Positions 1 to 12,820 are shown, numbered from the stretch's first letter. The stretch is 64,000 nucleotides of DNA from Sindora glabra (GCA_020226215.1 CM035226.1:96434895-96498894), one strand, 5' to 3'. A program made the numbers and translations. The notes: generated by a model not told the origin, from the letters alone.

Positions 1-93
1 TCTAAAGGATGCTTTACAATCTACGGCTATTTGGAATTTTGGCTCAAACCAATGAGTCACTAATGTAATTCCAATTTGGCCATTTTGGCATGC
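1..93 (-). pseudogene. Beta-glucosidase (GH1) exon 8 fragment of a neighbouring paralogue, cut by the window edge
   Basis: Read on the minus strand from an AG acceptor at 95-94, this codes without stops for a stretch starting ACQNGQIGITLVTHWFEPKF. That matches exon 8 of the complete beta-glucosidase at 7956-8071 nearly residue for residue. Sequence similarity continues rightwards into intron 7 to about position 175 and then stops. Exon 7 should lie roughly 250 bp further on, but neither it nor exons 1-6 can be found between here and 5334. The copy therefore looks 5'-truncated by a break in intron 7, although its 3' exons may continue to the left of the window. A very large insertion in intron 7 is the alternative, but the missing exons would still have to lie before 5334 and none is visible. 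Confidence 0.8.
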
Positions 94-175
94 CTATAAA
101 ATAAACCAATAGACACCCTTGTCATAATTTTTTCATTTATTAAAGAAGGAAAATTGCTTGTGTCTATATTTTTTT

Positions 176-2330
176 TTATTTATGATTTAGTGAGACTTTG
201 CCGTTTTAGTGGTTGAACTTCAACTGCAAGTTGGGTTATGAATTTTGTACAGTAAATACTATTAGTAATTTAATTTGTAAATCAGGTTATGAGCTCCTAA
301 ATTATGTAAGTCCCCATTTTTTGTAACCTTAAGAAACATATTTACAAGGCTTATTAGGTTTTGTCGGTTAGAGAAATCAAATTTAAGAGGTTTAATGCAT
401 CTAAGGGCATTAACTTTTCTCTAAATAGCAAAACTCTTATTCTACCTTTCTTCTATAAAACCACCATAAGTGGCTAATTTTCCACATTGATTCAAGTTAT
501 TAACATTCTAATTTGGTTTGATTTGATATTTTTCTCTTAACTTTACTTTTAGCTTGATTATCTCTTCTTTTCCTATTCTTGTTGTGAATGATTAGTTGAT
601 TTTCTATTATAGTTTGAAGCTAAATGATTAGTCTCAATTAATTCTAGCTTGTAAGTTAGCTATGATTAATTGAAACTAATAGCAATTAGGCTTTAGTGAT
701 TTCACACATGGGTGAATCATTAGTTGTCTAAGAAAAATAGAGGATAAATTAGCAATTTTCACATGTAAAATTGTTGATTCGATCTTAACCTTGTTCATGA
801 TATTTAATGCTATTATTGATTAGATCTAAATGTGTGTCTTGAATTAAAATTGGTAATGGAAGGTTAATTTAGGTACTTGTTCTAGAATGATCATTATTAG
901 GTACTATACATGATTGTTACTGGTGTTGGGGTGATTTTCAATTAAGTGGTTAAATCAATTATGAATTCCATTAGAGGTTCATGATAAAATTGAGAATTAG
1001 AATGTGAAATTCTTTGGATTGAACTTTTTTCTTGTTTTATTCTACTTTAATTTTGTTTTTATAGATTCATTGAAATTGCTATTGGAAACCTTCTACTTTT
1101 ACATTTTGTTTTCACTAATTGACTTTTATTCTCTGAAGTTTGATTTGTACATACCCCACCTACATGTTAAAGTAGATTCAATATTAATTTTGATGTGGAA
1201 CAATATGCACCAGTATTTATCTACAAAGGGTCTAAATAATAGGACCATTGTATATGGAAAGAACATGCAATACCACCAAGGTCTAATGGCATAAGGCATC
1301 TAATAAGTTTCTTTTTAATAAAAGCAAATCAGATTGATATTGCTCCTACAACATCAATTCTAACTAGTTTGTGCCTTTTTTTTTTACCCTAGTGGGTTTT
1401 ACAAAGATTTTTGTCAATGGCCATGCCATTTGAAGACATTCTAATTTCTTTATGTGCATTTAGAGGTATTATTTCCAATTTTGTGTATTCAGAGGTCTTA
1501 TTTCCAATTTTTACAATATGTACATATTATATGACATTTACTATTTAAACTCAATTAAATATATGAACTTGTTGTTATTGGGTGTTTGTTGTGTTTGGGA
1601 CAATATTAAACTCAATTTGAATATTGCTATCTTACTACATGTATAACAATATGATCACTAGATTCTATAATTAGCTTTGGATACTATTTTGTGGGTAGTG
1701 GGATATAGGATGTTAGCCCCAAGGTTTTATATAATGAGTTATAATGATGAAAAATGAATGTTATAATAGTATTGTATGTCCTTATCTAAAGAATTGAATC
1801 ATAAATTCAATAGACATATAATGCTATGATTGATGCATCTATGGTATGATGATTTTGCATGCTCTTGTGCTAATTTTTGATATTTTATAAATATATATAT
1901 ATATGTAATATCTCCAAATATTGCATTATATTAAATAAATGGATTGCAAAATTTGTATATATTATATAGGAAAGTCCAATAGAAATAATAAGAGTTAGCA
2001 TTGAAGTAAAGAAATGAAAGATCTTATCATGCTTAACTTAACAATGAACAAAGAAGAAAATGAGAAAAGACGATGTGATCTAAGTATTGAAGAATTAAAG
2101 TATTCAAGTTTTGGAAGCGAGAAAGTATCAAGAAAAACCTAAAGATTTCATGGGAATACTTTTTTTTTTTTAAGTTTAGACTTTCTTGTAAAATAGAGAT
2201 TTTATAACACAAAACTCAAACATATTTTCAAATTTTTTTCTTGATCAAAATGTTTTAAAAATTTAGCTTACAATCATGCTTTTACAAGATAACCTATAGG
2301 AGACTTAAAAAACTAATGAGATATGAGCTT
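176..2330. other. AT-rich non-coding stretch, no gene recognised
   Basis: No coding exon, transposon terminus or RNA gene could be supported. The only long open frame (1004-1294, plus) encodes a Phe/Leu-rich low-complexity peptide as expected from T-rich DNA. A short imperfect duplication of about 30 bp with the core GTATTATTTCCAATTTT lies near 1460-1515, and a short AT run near 1885-1903. This DNA replaces the upstream exons of the beta-glucosidase fragment at the left edge, so it probably entered by insertion or rearrangement. Confidence 0.5.
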
Positions 2331-2334
2331 TTGG

Positions 2335-2905
2335 TCTTCACAATTTTAACCTTTTAGTCACTTTTTTTACCATATCTCATAAAATAGTTATGATATGATT
2401 GTCAAAATTTCTTCATATGGAAAAAGACTCAAAGAACTTTCCATGGATTGGTCATTTCCTTAAAATGATCAATCTATTAAAGGGTTATAAATTTTTCAAA
2501 CTGAGTCTAGAAATTAGTTTTATACATTTTAGTCTTCTCTGACCTTTGATCATTCTTTTGACCATATCTTAAAAATTGTAGAAGATATGAGTATGAAACA
2601 CTCTTCATATAAATATAGACTCAAAAAGCTTTCCATGGATAGATAATTTATTTAAAATTATCAAGATATGAAAAAGTTATGAATTTTTCAATTTAAGTCT
2701 AAAAGTCTATTTTTTGCATCTAGTCTTTTTTGACCTTTGCTACTTTTTTTTATTATATCTCAAAAATTGCATAAGATGTGATCATAAAACAAGTCCATTT
2801 GAAAACAACTCAAATACACTTATACATCTTTCTACTAATAGGTCATTTGCTCAAAATGGACTTTAAATCAGAGAGTTATGACATTTTAAAGTTGATGTTA
2901 TACTT
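2335..2905. repeat. Three diverged tandem units of about 190 bp
   Basis: Three successive units share the order: a 'gacctttg' block, 'ccatatct(c/t)a', a purine-rich 'aaagactcaaa' block, 'ctttccatgga', then 'ttatgaatttttcaa'. The anchor CTTTCCATGGA occurs near 2438 and 2629, and its decayed counterpart near 2820, giving a period close to 191 bp. There is no coding capacity. Tandem units like this are common in the untranslated parts of plant LTR retrotransposons, which is inference here. Confidence 0.7.
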
Positions 2906-2984
2906 TACCATCCTAATAGTCAATTGCTAGCCTTTGAATCACTGCATATTAGCAAAAAATGGCCAACAATCAATCACTAGAAGG

Positions 2985-4230
2985 CTAATAGTTGATTGTT
3001 ATGCCTTTCGTGTGAAATTCTATAGAGCAATGACAAAAAATGGCTAGCTTTTATCCTTAAATATTCCAAATGATTATAAATCACTTTGGCCTTCTTACAA
3101 AAGCTAAGAAACATCAAATAGAACATACATAGAGTATAAATTTCATTGTTTAATAATAATTACTCCTTCTTTCATCAAAATCATGGTTTAAGCTCTTCAT
3201 TTTAAAATTCTTCAACTCTAAATGCTTCATTTGTTTCTTGGACTCTATGGGAGAGGTTGTATGAGTTATTCTCCATCTTCAATCAATTTCTATCTATAAA
3301 GGGTGAGGTATCCTTTAGAAATTCTTTGAGAGGCTTAGGTATCCCATTTAAAGAGAGAATTTGCTCAAAAAAGAGAAATGATGTGTAAAAAATGCTTTTT
3401 CAAGTATTTGATTGAAATTTGAAGTGATTGTGGATTGAAACACAAGCTTAGAGTGTAGATTTAAACCTTGGAGAGGATATTCAAAGGGAACCACTATAAA
3501 TTCTTGTGTTTGATCTCTCTTCCCTTTATTTATGTTTGATTATGTGCTCTCTCTTTTTTGATATTATTGGTTGAATGTATTATGTTTCAAAGCTTATTGT
3601 TGACTCTAATAGTCGATTGTTATGCCTTTGGTGTGAAAATTCTATAGAGCAATGGCAAAAAAATGGCTAGTTTTAATCCCTAAGTATTCCAAATGGTTAT
3701 AAATCACTTTGGGCTTCTTATAAAAGCTAAGAAACATCAAATAGAACATACATAGAGTATGAACTTCATTATTTAATAATAATTACTCCTTCTTTCATCA
3801 AAATCATGATTTAAGCTCTTCATTTTAAAATTCTTCAACTCTAAATGCTTCATTTGTTTCTTGCACTCTACGGGGGAGGTTGTATGAGTTATTCTCCATC
3901 TTCAATCAATTTCTATCTATAGAGGGTGAGGTATCCCTTAGAAATTCTTTGAGAGGCTTAGTTATCCCATTTAAAGAGAGAATTTGCTCAAAAAAGAGCA
4001 ATGATGCATAAAAAATGCTTCTTCAAGTATTTGATTGAAATTTGAAGGGATGGCGGATTGAAACACAAGCTTAGAATGTATATTTAAACCTTGGAGACAA
4101 TATTCAAGGGGAAACCACTATAAATTCTTGTGTTTGATCTCACTTCCCTTACTTTATTTATATTTAATTATGTGCTCTCTTTTTGTTGATATCATTTGTT
4201 GAATATATTATGTTTCACAACTTATGTTGA
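2985..4230. repeat. Tandem duplication of a ~620-bp unit
   Basis: Unit 1 (about 2985-3608) and unit 2 (about 3609-4230) align along their whole length. Both begin near AGT(C/T)GATTGTTATGCCTTT and end near GTGCTCTCT...TTGAAT.TATTATG. Anchors are 621-624 bp apart (GATTGTTATGCCTTT at about 2994 and 3615; CCACTATAAATTCTTGTG at 3491 and 4115). Differences are scattered single bases, so the duplication is not very recent. No open frame spans a unit and the parent element is not recognised. Confidence 0.85.
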
Positions 4231-5260
4231 TTTTTTTATGATTGAATGGTTGAAAGAGATATTTGTCTACACATATACTTCTTGATTCTTTATCTACACT
4301 TAGTTGTATAAGTTGCATTGCACAAATGCATTAAATTGTTATATGTCATGTGCAAACCTCTTCATTAAACTCTATTCGGTTTGTTTGTGATGATTTGTTT
4401 ATGCAAAGTTGATTGAGTTAATTTACACTAATTCTTTGAATTATTATATCTTAATTACAAATATATTCATAAAGCTTTATTGGGTTTGCTTGAATTAAAA
4501 AGTATCCTCATGACTTGCCAAAGTCATAAGTTTTCCAAAAAAGGTTTTCAAAACACCAAATGCACTCCCTCTTGAATTTTGGAATCCAACTTACTATGTG
4601 AAATTTAGGATATGAAAGAAGATTGATTTTCAAATGTGGTCTACAAACTGAGGTGTGATATAAACAATCACATTAGTTATTAAAAAAACTAATGTTTTAT
4701 TTCAATGATTAGACAATACCCAGAAACTAAAAAAAAAATCAGCCTAAGAATCAATATTGTTATCTATATTCAACGTCAGCCTAAGAATCGATATTGAATA
4801 AACAAGAGATAAAATGATGCTAGTATATATGTTAGTTAATAATTGAAGTGGAATTGGTTAAGCAAGTAATGTTATGTAGCAATTTTGTGCAGTGAAAAAT
4901 TGATTCTTTGAATGAATTGGTCTATTTTCTTATTATTCTAAATGAGAATTAAGGACAAATAATTAGGCGAAAGCATATCTGAACTCTTTCGTTGTGGTTT
5001 GATCATTTTAATATCATTTTAAAAGAGACCTCATCACAAATTAATTTGTGCATGCATAAAATTTCAGATTTCATAGCACATAAATTTATGTTTTTCTCTT
5101 TCTTAAAGTCAAACTTAGATAACTAATGTAAAGAAAGAGCATGCACATTCAACAACAATTGGACATAACAATAGTAAAGGTAAAAAGAGAGAGTCGAGAG
5201 AGTTGAAATTAACAGAGAAACAAGTTACTTGAATATATATATATATCCATTATCAGACAA
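4231..5260. other. Non-coding region downstream of the beta-glucosidase gene
   Basis: No coding exon is visible. Near 4740-4800 the phrase CAGCCTAAGAATC(A/G)ATATTG occurs twice about 38 bp apart. A similar phrase recurs at about 4730+50000 (near 54730, GTTGATCTAAGAATTGAGAT), which suggests a dispersed transposon-derived piece. The right part is the 3' flank of the beta-glucosidase. Confidence 0.4.
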
Positions 5261-5266
5261 TTTATT
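5261..5266 (-). terminator. Candidate poly(A) signal of the beta-glucosidase
   Basis: AATAAA on the minus strand, about 68 bp past the stop codon at 5334-5336. The spacing suits a plant near-upstream element. Plant poly(A) signals are loose, so this is a plausible site rather than a proven one. Confidence 0.45.
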
Positions 5267-5333
5267 TAGTGGTCAGAAACCCGAGATTTTCGAACCATGT
5301 CTGAGGGTTCTTATAACATGCATGTGACCAATA

Positions 5334-8300
5334 TTACTTAAGGAGGAACTTTTGGAACCAACGGGCAGAGTCCTTAACATGACGCTTCAGTTGATTCTTA
5401 TAATCCACAAATATCAGCCCAAACCGAATGGTGTATCCTGATCTCCATTCGAAGACATCCAAATGTGACCATATATAATATGCTTTCACATTGACACCTT
5501 CCCTGGAAAAAAAAACCCATAAATAATATCAATTTCACAGTTGTTTCTAATATCCTTTTGAGATAATACATCAAGTGATACTTTGAATATTTTATTTTAA
5601 GCAAAACTATAATATTTATGAACTTTTGTTTTAAATCTTGAAATTTAGTTTATAAAAATTCATAGATTTTGTACGTATTATATGTGTAATAAGTTCTATA
5701 AAATTGCAAATTTATGAATTAAATTTGTAACAAGGCTTATATTTTCTTTCAAAATTTTATAAAAATTGTAAATTGTAAAAAAATTATCTTTTAGAATGAG
5801 AAACGAAGCATGACCCAATTTCATATATTCAATTGTTATTTAAACCTCCGTTGCGCGCGATCACTCACCTGATGGCTCGCAGAAGTTTTGTTAAGTGTCC
5901 TTCAAGGTACTTTATTCTCATACTGTCCTTCACTGTATCCAAATAAGTTTTGTTGCTTGCATCAGCAAATCCTGCAAAATTAGATTATTATTATTATTCA
6001 TAATTATCTCCTACACATTAGTGTCTCATTCTGAACTTAAATTAAATAAATTGATTATGCATTTGTTAGATAGTAAAGTGTTAATACTCTTAGCAGTACA
6101 ACGACAATTATGTAATTTCTAAGATTTTTCTCCTTTTACGTCTTATCTTTAAATCCAGAGTCTTACGTTCCATTATTGTTATAACTTATAAGATAAATAA
6201 TGATTATTTGGAAAGTGGTTTTACCATTCTCAGTTATAACAAGTGGAGGATTCTTGTAGTTATCTTTGATATATTGCAGAACGTCAAGAAGCCCTTGTGG
6301 ATAGACGAAGAGCCAATCCACATCCGTCTGCAAAATGTTATTTAAGCAAATTAGAAAACATAAAGATAAGACCCTCTGGGAGACATATACAAAAACAAAA
6401 GATAAAAATAGTACCGGAGTACCAATTGGTTTTCCATTCTTCTCGTCTGCAATAGAATGTCACATAATTATATTAGTACGAAGAATTTCTATATGTGTAC
6501 TGTGAGAGAGATTTGAATCTTCTCATTTGTTTTAATCATTTTTCTATATGTTTAGAAGAGATGAACATAAGATTTTTTTTTGTTGATCCCATTGCAAAGA
6601 CAAAAAAATAATTCTAGGTAGGTTCATGACATGAATATAGAGAATCCAAATTCTTTTGGTATAAACAAAAAGGCTAAACAGTTGATAGACTTTGGGCTTA
6701 CTTGTTATTTTAACAGCCCTGTCTTCCTCAAAACTAGCATTACAATCACTTGATATAGGAGCTGGCTCTGCATAATCTGCGGTGTTGAGGCCAAGAAAAT
6801 CAATTGATTCCTTCAAAAGCTCTGGTTGCATCTCACTGATTGCCCGCCTATTTCCTGCTGATGATTTCATGCAACAAAATGTCACTTAAATTATACACAA
6901 GTTGCCGATTTAGAGATTTTGTAATATTATATGCGTAATTTTCTTTAATTATTGTAAAACTATATATAATAAATAAAAATAATTTTATTTTATTTTTATC
7001 CTATCCATGAGCTCATTATCTTTTTGTATGTGTAGCAAGTGAAACCCTAAACCTATTTTTTTATTCTATGCATGAGTTCATTATCTCAAGCTCCATCCAT
7101 ATTCTAGGATTTTAGCTCACTGCACTATAAATATATAACATATATCCGAATCCTATCATCTGTACATTGCTTACTTCCTATCGCATAGAGTTTCTCTTAT
7201 GACTACCAACTAAAATATCAAAGTATCTATGACATAGCTCCATTCGTGGATCTTTTTGTGATTTTGCAGATGTTAGCAGGCAGTTTAATGCACCATTTAT
7301 GACTATAAAATAATTTTCTTCTCTCGTAATTGATATAGTGGTAAAATTTACAAATGACAAACAAATGGGTTATGATCAATCCATCTTCCAAAGTTGTTTG
7401 TTAGGAGAGGAACTTATATACATACATATATATATATGTGTGTACATATATATTGATGTAAGATGGGCTTGGGCTGTTTTATTTTCCTTTTTATCATTTT
7501 TTTTCATGATCAAGAGAAATACTCACAAGATCTCTTGTTAATGCCATTGTATATTAAAAAATGGATTTCAATCCCACTAAAAAGGAAAAAGATTCTAAAA
7601 ATTTTGTATTGATATACCTTCAATGTGGCAGGAACATAAAGAATCAAAATTCATTCAAATCGTTGATATAGTTTGGTCTTACTGGTGAGTGTGGCATTGC
7701 AAGAAGGAGCTGGCTCTACATAATATGCGGTGTAATAATTGAGGCCAAGAAAATCAAGTGACCCTTCTAGAAGCTCTGATTCATTCGGACTGAACTTGGG
7801 CAGCCTATCTCTTATTGATAATTTCATGCTTTGAGGGTAATCACCATATATCACTGGGTGAGCAAACCTGTATTTACATAATTGTTATACGCTTTATCTC
7901 TTTAATTGCTCTGCCTGGAAGGCCAGTTTAGGAATTATAAGCCAACCGAACGTACCATCCCAACAAAAAATCAAGAGCTCTAAAGGATGCCTTATAATCT
8001 GCAGGTGTTCGGAATTTTGGCTCAAACCAATGAGTCATCAATGTAATTCCAATTTGGCCATTTTGGCTTGCCTATAAAATAAACCAACAACTACCCTTGT
8101 CATATATTTTTTCATTTATTTATGAAGGAAAAGTGCTTCTTTTTTTTTTTTTTGCCTAAAAAATAAAAAGAAACAAGCCAATTTTTTCTGAAAAATTATA
8201 AAGCTTTCATAATTTTAGTTGCGAAAGGCCTTTTACATTTTAAGTAATTAGAACCGTAATTTAAAATCATTTCTGTTGTTGTCTAATACATGAATTAGTG

Positions 8301-11300
8301 TAATTAATTATAATTTTTGCAAACCTGATATTTATCTTTGTACAGCTTGACAGCAGTAGCATGTGCAAGAAGCAGATGATGAGCTACCCGATAGGGTTCA
8401 GTGGCGGAGTCACCAGCTGAGCAATTTCCGACGTAGTTGGAACACCGTCCTGGTGCAAGGACACCGCCATTGTATCCATGTATGCTCCATAGATTTGGTT
8501 CATTCATGGTAATCCACATCTTGACTCGATCTCCAAATTTTCTAAAGCAAAAGTCTGCATAATCTTTAAAATCATTCCTGTATATTATAAAATTAAAAAA
8601 AAGGCCTTATTGATCAAGTTGTTAGTTGATTTATTAAATGACATATAACTGTAAAATATGTAAGTATGGCTTACACTATTGTAAGGTTCAAAAGTCCACC
8701 GTACTCATCTTCTAATGCTTGTGGAGTGTCAAAATGGAGTAATGTCACAAAGGGCTCGATTCCTAAAATTCAATCATAAAAAAAATTAGTTTGAATGTTA
8801 AATTAATATATATTAAATAGAAAATATCATTTTTTATTTATTAATTTTTTGTGACTTCCTTAAGGAAAACAATAAATAAATTTTAATATTTATAGTGTAT
8901 ATTAATATATAGACACAAAAGAGATTGATATTGAGACGTTACCGTTGGAAAGAAGCTCGTTTATGAGACTGTTGTAGAATCTGACACCGTCATAGTTCAC
9001 TCCCCCCCTAATTGTTCCATCTGAGAAGAGAGAAAGAAAGAAAGAACTCTCACAGGAGCATACATATATGTATAAAAATTAAATCTTCTTATTTTTTTTA
9101 ATCTAAAAACAACCTTAGACTTGCTGGATCCAATTTTATAATTTCCAAAACTTAACTTATAAATTCATGGTGATAACTTGTTATAGTAGACAATTGATAT
9201 GGGTGTTATAATTTTGTTCTTCTCAAATTCTAAGTACTAAATGCTTTGAGTGTTACTGAAAGCAACGTAGAAGTCCTTCATAGATAAATGTTTGCAATTG
9301 AGAAAGCTTATTTCATGTTTATTTTTATTTTTTTTTAATGATAGGGATAGTTAAATTACTACATGCACAAAGCTTTAGAAGATATTAAATGCTAACACTT
9401 AATCCATTTTTTAATGCAAGCCCCCCTCTTGATGTAGAGTTCAGTTTATTTATAAACGGATGTGTAAATGATAGATAAAATGCGGAAATAGCATAACTGA
9501 TTTATAAGCATGTCATTAAAGGTAAGTAAAATAATTTAGTAGTGAATCAAAATTTAGATTGGGTATGGTGTCAAAACTAAATGAGATAATTTCAACTGCA
9601 TCACATGCTAAATTATGATTGTATTAATTTTTAACATTCTCTTGGATATGATTTAAGAGATTTTTTTAAATAAAATTTGGGAATCTAATTCATCTTTTAA
9701 CCTTTTTTTCTAAATGTATCAAGAATTTCCAACCCAAAGGCCTGTCTAAGAATATAGATGAAAATGGCACATATAAAGTACAAAAACGTAGCCCTAGGTA
9801 TCAATCAGTAATATTAAAATGTATAACAAACTAACAAAAACATGACTAGCCTATTCTAGTCGATTTCTTATGCATAGATAGATAGACAGGCAAATATAAT
9901 ACTTTTTATACCTTTACTTTTAAATATAATAATTTTGTTTTAATTTTATTAAAAATTTAAAATTATATAAAATTTACAAAATCTTTTATACTTTACATCA
10001 AATGAAAAACTTTTACGTACAGTAATTTTACCTCGAGAAAAAGAGATACACAAGCGTTTAAGAAAGAAACAAGAAATAAATTGCTTACTTGGAAATATTC
10101 GGGACCATGAAATGGAGAATCGAAAGGAGTCCAGGTCCATCCTTTTCATCACCCTAATGTCCTCCTATTATGTTAATTTATCAACATGCAATAATTAAAT
10201 GAGAAATGCAAGAGCGAAGCTAAAAAAAATTAAAAATGGAATATAATTTATTAGAGAATGGATCTTCTCATTTACTAAAAAATGAATGATGTGTATTTTA
10301 GAGAGATAGGTATAATTTTTTTATTTGAAATGTGGGGCCTAGTTTAAAAAAATAATGGTTCTCAAAGTAAAAATTGTGTCTTTTGTCTCTTTGATATTGA
10401 CAGAAAATTTGCATAATGAAACAAAGATTATCCAAATCTAATTCGTTAATAACTTCAATAAAAATATTTTAATTTTTGAAAGAAATATATTTAATTTTAA
10501 AATACAGGGGCAAAGCTAAAGGGAAAAAAAGAAGAAAACTTTAAGCATTGTCCCGTTGGATATAGTAAAAAGAAAACTTGGTGGTTACTAAAAAAAATTG
10601 CGTGTAGCTCAAAATTGTATCATTTTAAAAGTAGAAATGACTTCAAGGAATACTATGTGTGATACAAAGAAAGCTTATATTCAGTTTAAGTTGCTGTTCT
10701 CTTCTCTTGATGCTACCCCCCGGTAAGCCTCAGGAGTTGAAGTGCAATAATAAAATAGGGATATAGTTCCATTTTTTCTCCCTGCTCGCTCTGTTGCACA
10801 TTCATATCCGGGCTAGGTAGGTAAAGGTTACAGGGTTACAGCCAGCATCAATAAATCATTCTTAGGCGCCAAACAAAGAACCTCTTTCTTTCATCAAGTT
10901 CTTTTATCTTTTAGGCCATGTGTCATGGGATGAGGGGCTACCCTAAAACGGTGATAGAAATCAGCCGCCACACTTCCATTGCTACCGTCTGCAATTTTCT
11001 CTGCAATGATATTACATCACATGATAAAGTCAATTTCTTCAGTTATGAAAGATTTGTGTTTATCAAAAGTCGAAGATAAAAATAGAGAGTGTATATTTTA
11101 AGAGTTTCAAATAGCAATAGGGATTTGCTTCGATACTCCTTTGTGACCATTTTGCAAATTGTTTCATAAAAATTTGCAATTCTCATAAAATCTCCAAATA
11201 TTTTCTATATTATAAATATGATTGTTCATGAAATATTTTGAAAAAATAATTTACTAGATTTTATGTTAAAGCTACAAACATATACTTTAAATACCTGCGA

Positions 11301-12780
11301 CACTATATGAGAAAATAATTTTTTTTTATAAAATGCACAACCTCTAAAGAGAGTATAGAAGTAAAACTCATAATTTGAGTTTATTTATTTATTTTTATGA
11401 GAAGGAGGTTTGGAAGCTTAAAGAAAATGATATATTTTTTAAAGAAGGATGGGAATTGAGGAAATCAAATGAAAACATAACAACATATAAAGCATTGAAC
11501 TGAATGCCATAGCATAATTTATAGTTATAGGAAAAATATAGAAGTGAAGTACTGTCTTCAGTTTTCTCCTCATATTTTGCAAGTAATCACTCTTTCATAT
11601 TTTGCAAGCAATCAATCTTTCATAATTAAAATGGTACTGCAATTCGATTAATTAATATCAACTCAATAAAACTTCAAGCTCTTCGATTTCACTATTCCAT
11701 ACATAACTTAAGTCATCAATTGAAACTGAACATGGGTTTGCCACCTTCACACCATCTAATAAAACGTATGGAATCAGAGAGAGAGATAGATTGTGAATAA
11801 AAGAATAAAAATAAGAGACTATCAAATATATACATGGTGCATTATTATTCTGCTATCTTTGAAAGATCGTTTAACAAAAAAACAAGACAAAACACATATC
11901 TCAGTTGATCTAACAATATGGAAGAAAGCTCAACCCCGCACACAATGTGAGGGTTTGAGAAGCATTAGATCCACATCCATTTTGCCTCACAATCTTTTAT
12001 GTTGAATGTGCGAAGACCCATAAAGCTTCATGCACATATACGTACACTTCTTTTCAAGTTTTCTTAAGTAATAAGCAAATCTTCGATCATCAGCTACTGG
12101 TTTAAGTCTTTGTTATGCATGATAAAGTATCCTTAATATTTCACGATAAGATATCGTAAAAATTCATGACATATCAATATTTTCGTCTTTAAATTCAAAT
12201 ATGCCCGTGAGTAGATTTAACACCACTCTTTTTTATCAATTTATCCTTCGTTTAGAATAACAATAAAAATATAAGTGAATTTATCTGAAATTAGGTTTAT
12301 ATATAAAATTGTTACCGAGTCTAATTATAAATGAATTAAGTTCTAAGTTTTTTTAAGTTTCAAATACGGAATTAGTTACCATAATAAAGAGAATTAGGAA
12401 GGAGAGAAGTGACCTGGATGTTCTTTTGTGAAAATATCCCATATGCAATCACCCCTCCCATCCTTATGTGCTGCTCCTTCTATCTGATCATACGAAAAAC
12501 CAGAAATCAAAGGGACTACGTAGTACTTACGTAAAAATGATTCAACAATGTAATAAAGAATTTGATCAAACATATATGCATACGCAATTTTATGTACCTG
12601 GTAAGCAGCAGAACCAGTTCCAAATATAAACTCATCTGGAAAACTGTGTCTACTGAGTGGTACTGTTTGATAAATGCTGGGTTCTGCTTCAACCCCCTCA
12701 GCTGAGGATATGATGAAGCCATTTAGAGCTATCCATGCAAGCAAGCAGCAGTAGAAGAACGAGATCATATCAGTAGCCAT
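5334..12780 (-). CDS. Beta-glucosidase, glycoside hydrolase family 1 (13 exons, complete)
   Basis: Exons, 5' to 3' on the minus strand: 12780-12598, 12483-12414, 11000-10942, 10164-10089, 9020-8943, 8762-8675, 8577-8325, 8071-7956, 7867-7683, 6446-6415, 6327-6225, 5971-5869, 5502-5334. All junctions are GT-AG and phases agree, giving 1515 bp (504 residues, normal for the family). Residues 1-32 form a hydrophobic signal peptide, so the enzyme is probably secreted or vacuolar. The product should hydrolyse beta-linked glucosides; the aglycone is unknown. The acid/base Glu211 lies in TMNEPN and the nucleophile Glu413 in VITENG. Other glucose-binding residues are seen in GTGSAAYQ, LLHFDTPQ, LNYYTAYY and FEW. 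Oddities are HF for the usual HW in that His motif, and WSHLDVFEW. The start at 12780 was chosen because an upstream in-frame ATG (12873) lies beyond the TATA box. Larger introns (2, 3, 4 and 9) are AT-rich and, except for intron 9, hold nothing recognised. Confidence 0.92.
6702..6854 (-). pseudogene. Truncated duplicate of beta-glucosidase exon 9 inside intron 9
   Basis: This minus-strand stretch reads NRRAISEMQPELLKES then IDFLGLNTADYAEPAP. It parallels exon 9 (7683-7867), which reads RLPKFSPNESELLEGS then LDFLGLNYYTAYYVEPAP. The first third of exon 9 is absent and six bases (the two Tyr of NYYT) are deleted. It ends with the same phase at a consensus donor (A|GTAAGC). A possible acceptor CAG at 6857-6855 would give a 153-bp exon that keeps frame when added after exon 9. 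Used directly after exon 8 it meets a stop at once. It is probably a fossil from a second gene copy; inclusion in mRNA would repeat part of the barrel and likely disable the enzyme. Confidence 0.8.
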
Positions 12781-12820
12781 GCCTACTTGTTTGTTGCTCA
12801 AAGCCACTACAACTCCCGTA

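Noticed and set aside
1004..1294. 96-residue open frame, plus strand
   Set aside because: Phe/Leu-rich product of T-rich DNA, no domain, no splice or promoter context.
6702..6854. Exon 9 duplicate as an alternative to exon 9 after exon 8
   Set aside because: Joining exon 8 to it gives an immediate stop (TGG AAA TAG), so only addition after exon 9 could keep the frame.
7178..7360. 60-residue minus-strand frame in intron 9
   Set aside because: No recognisable domain, and it is not part of the GH1 protein.
11793..12005. 70-residue plus-strand frame in intron 2
   Set aside because: Antisense to the gene, low-complexity composition, no domain.
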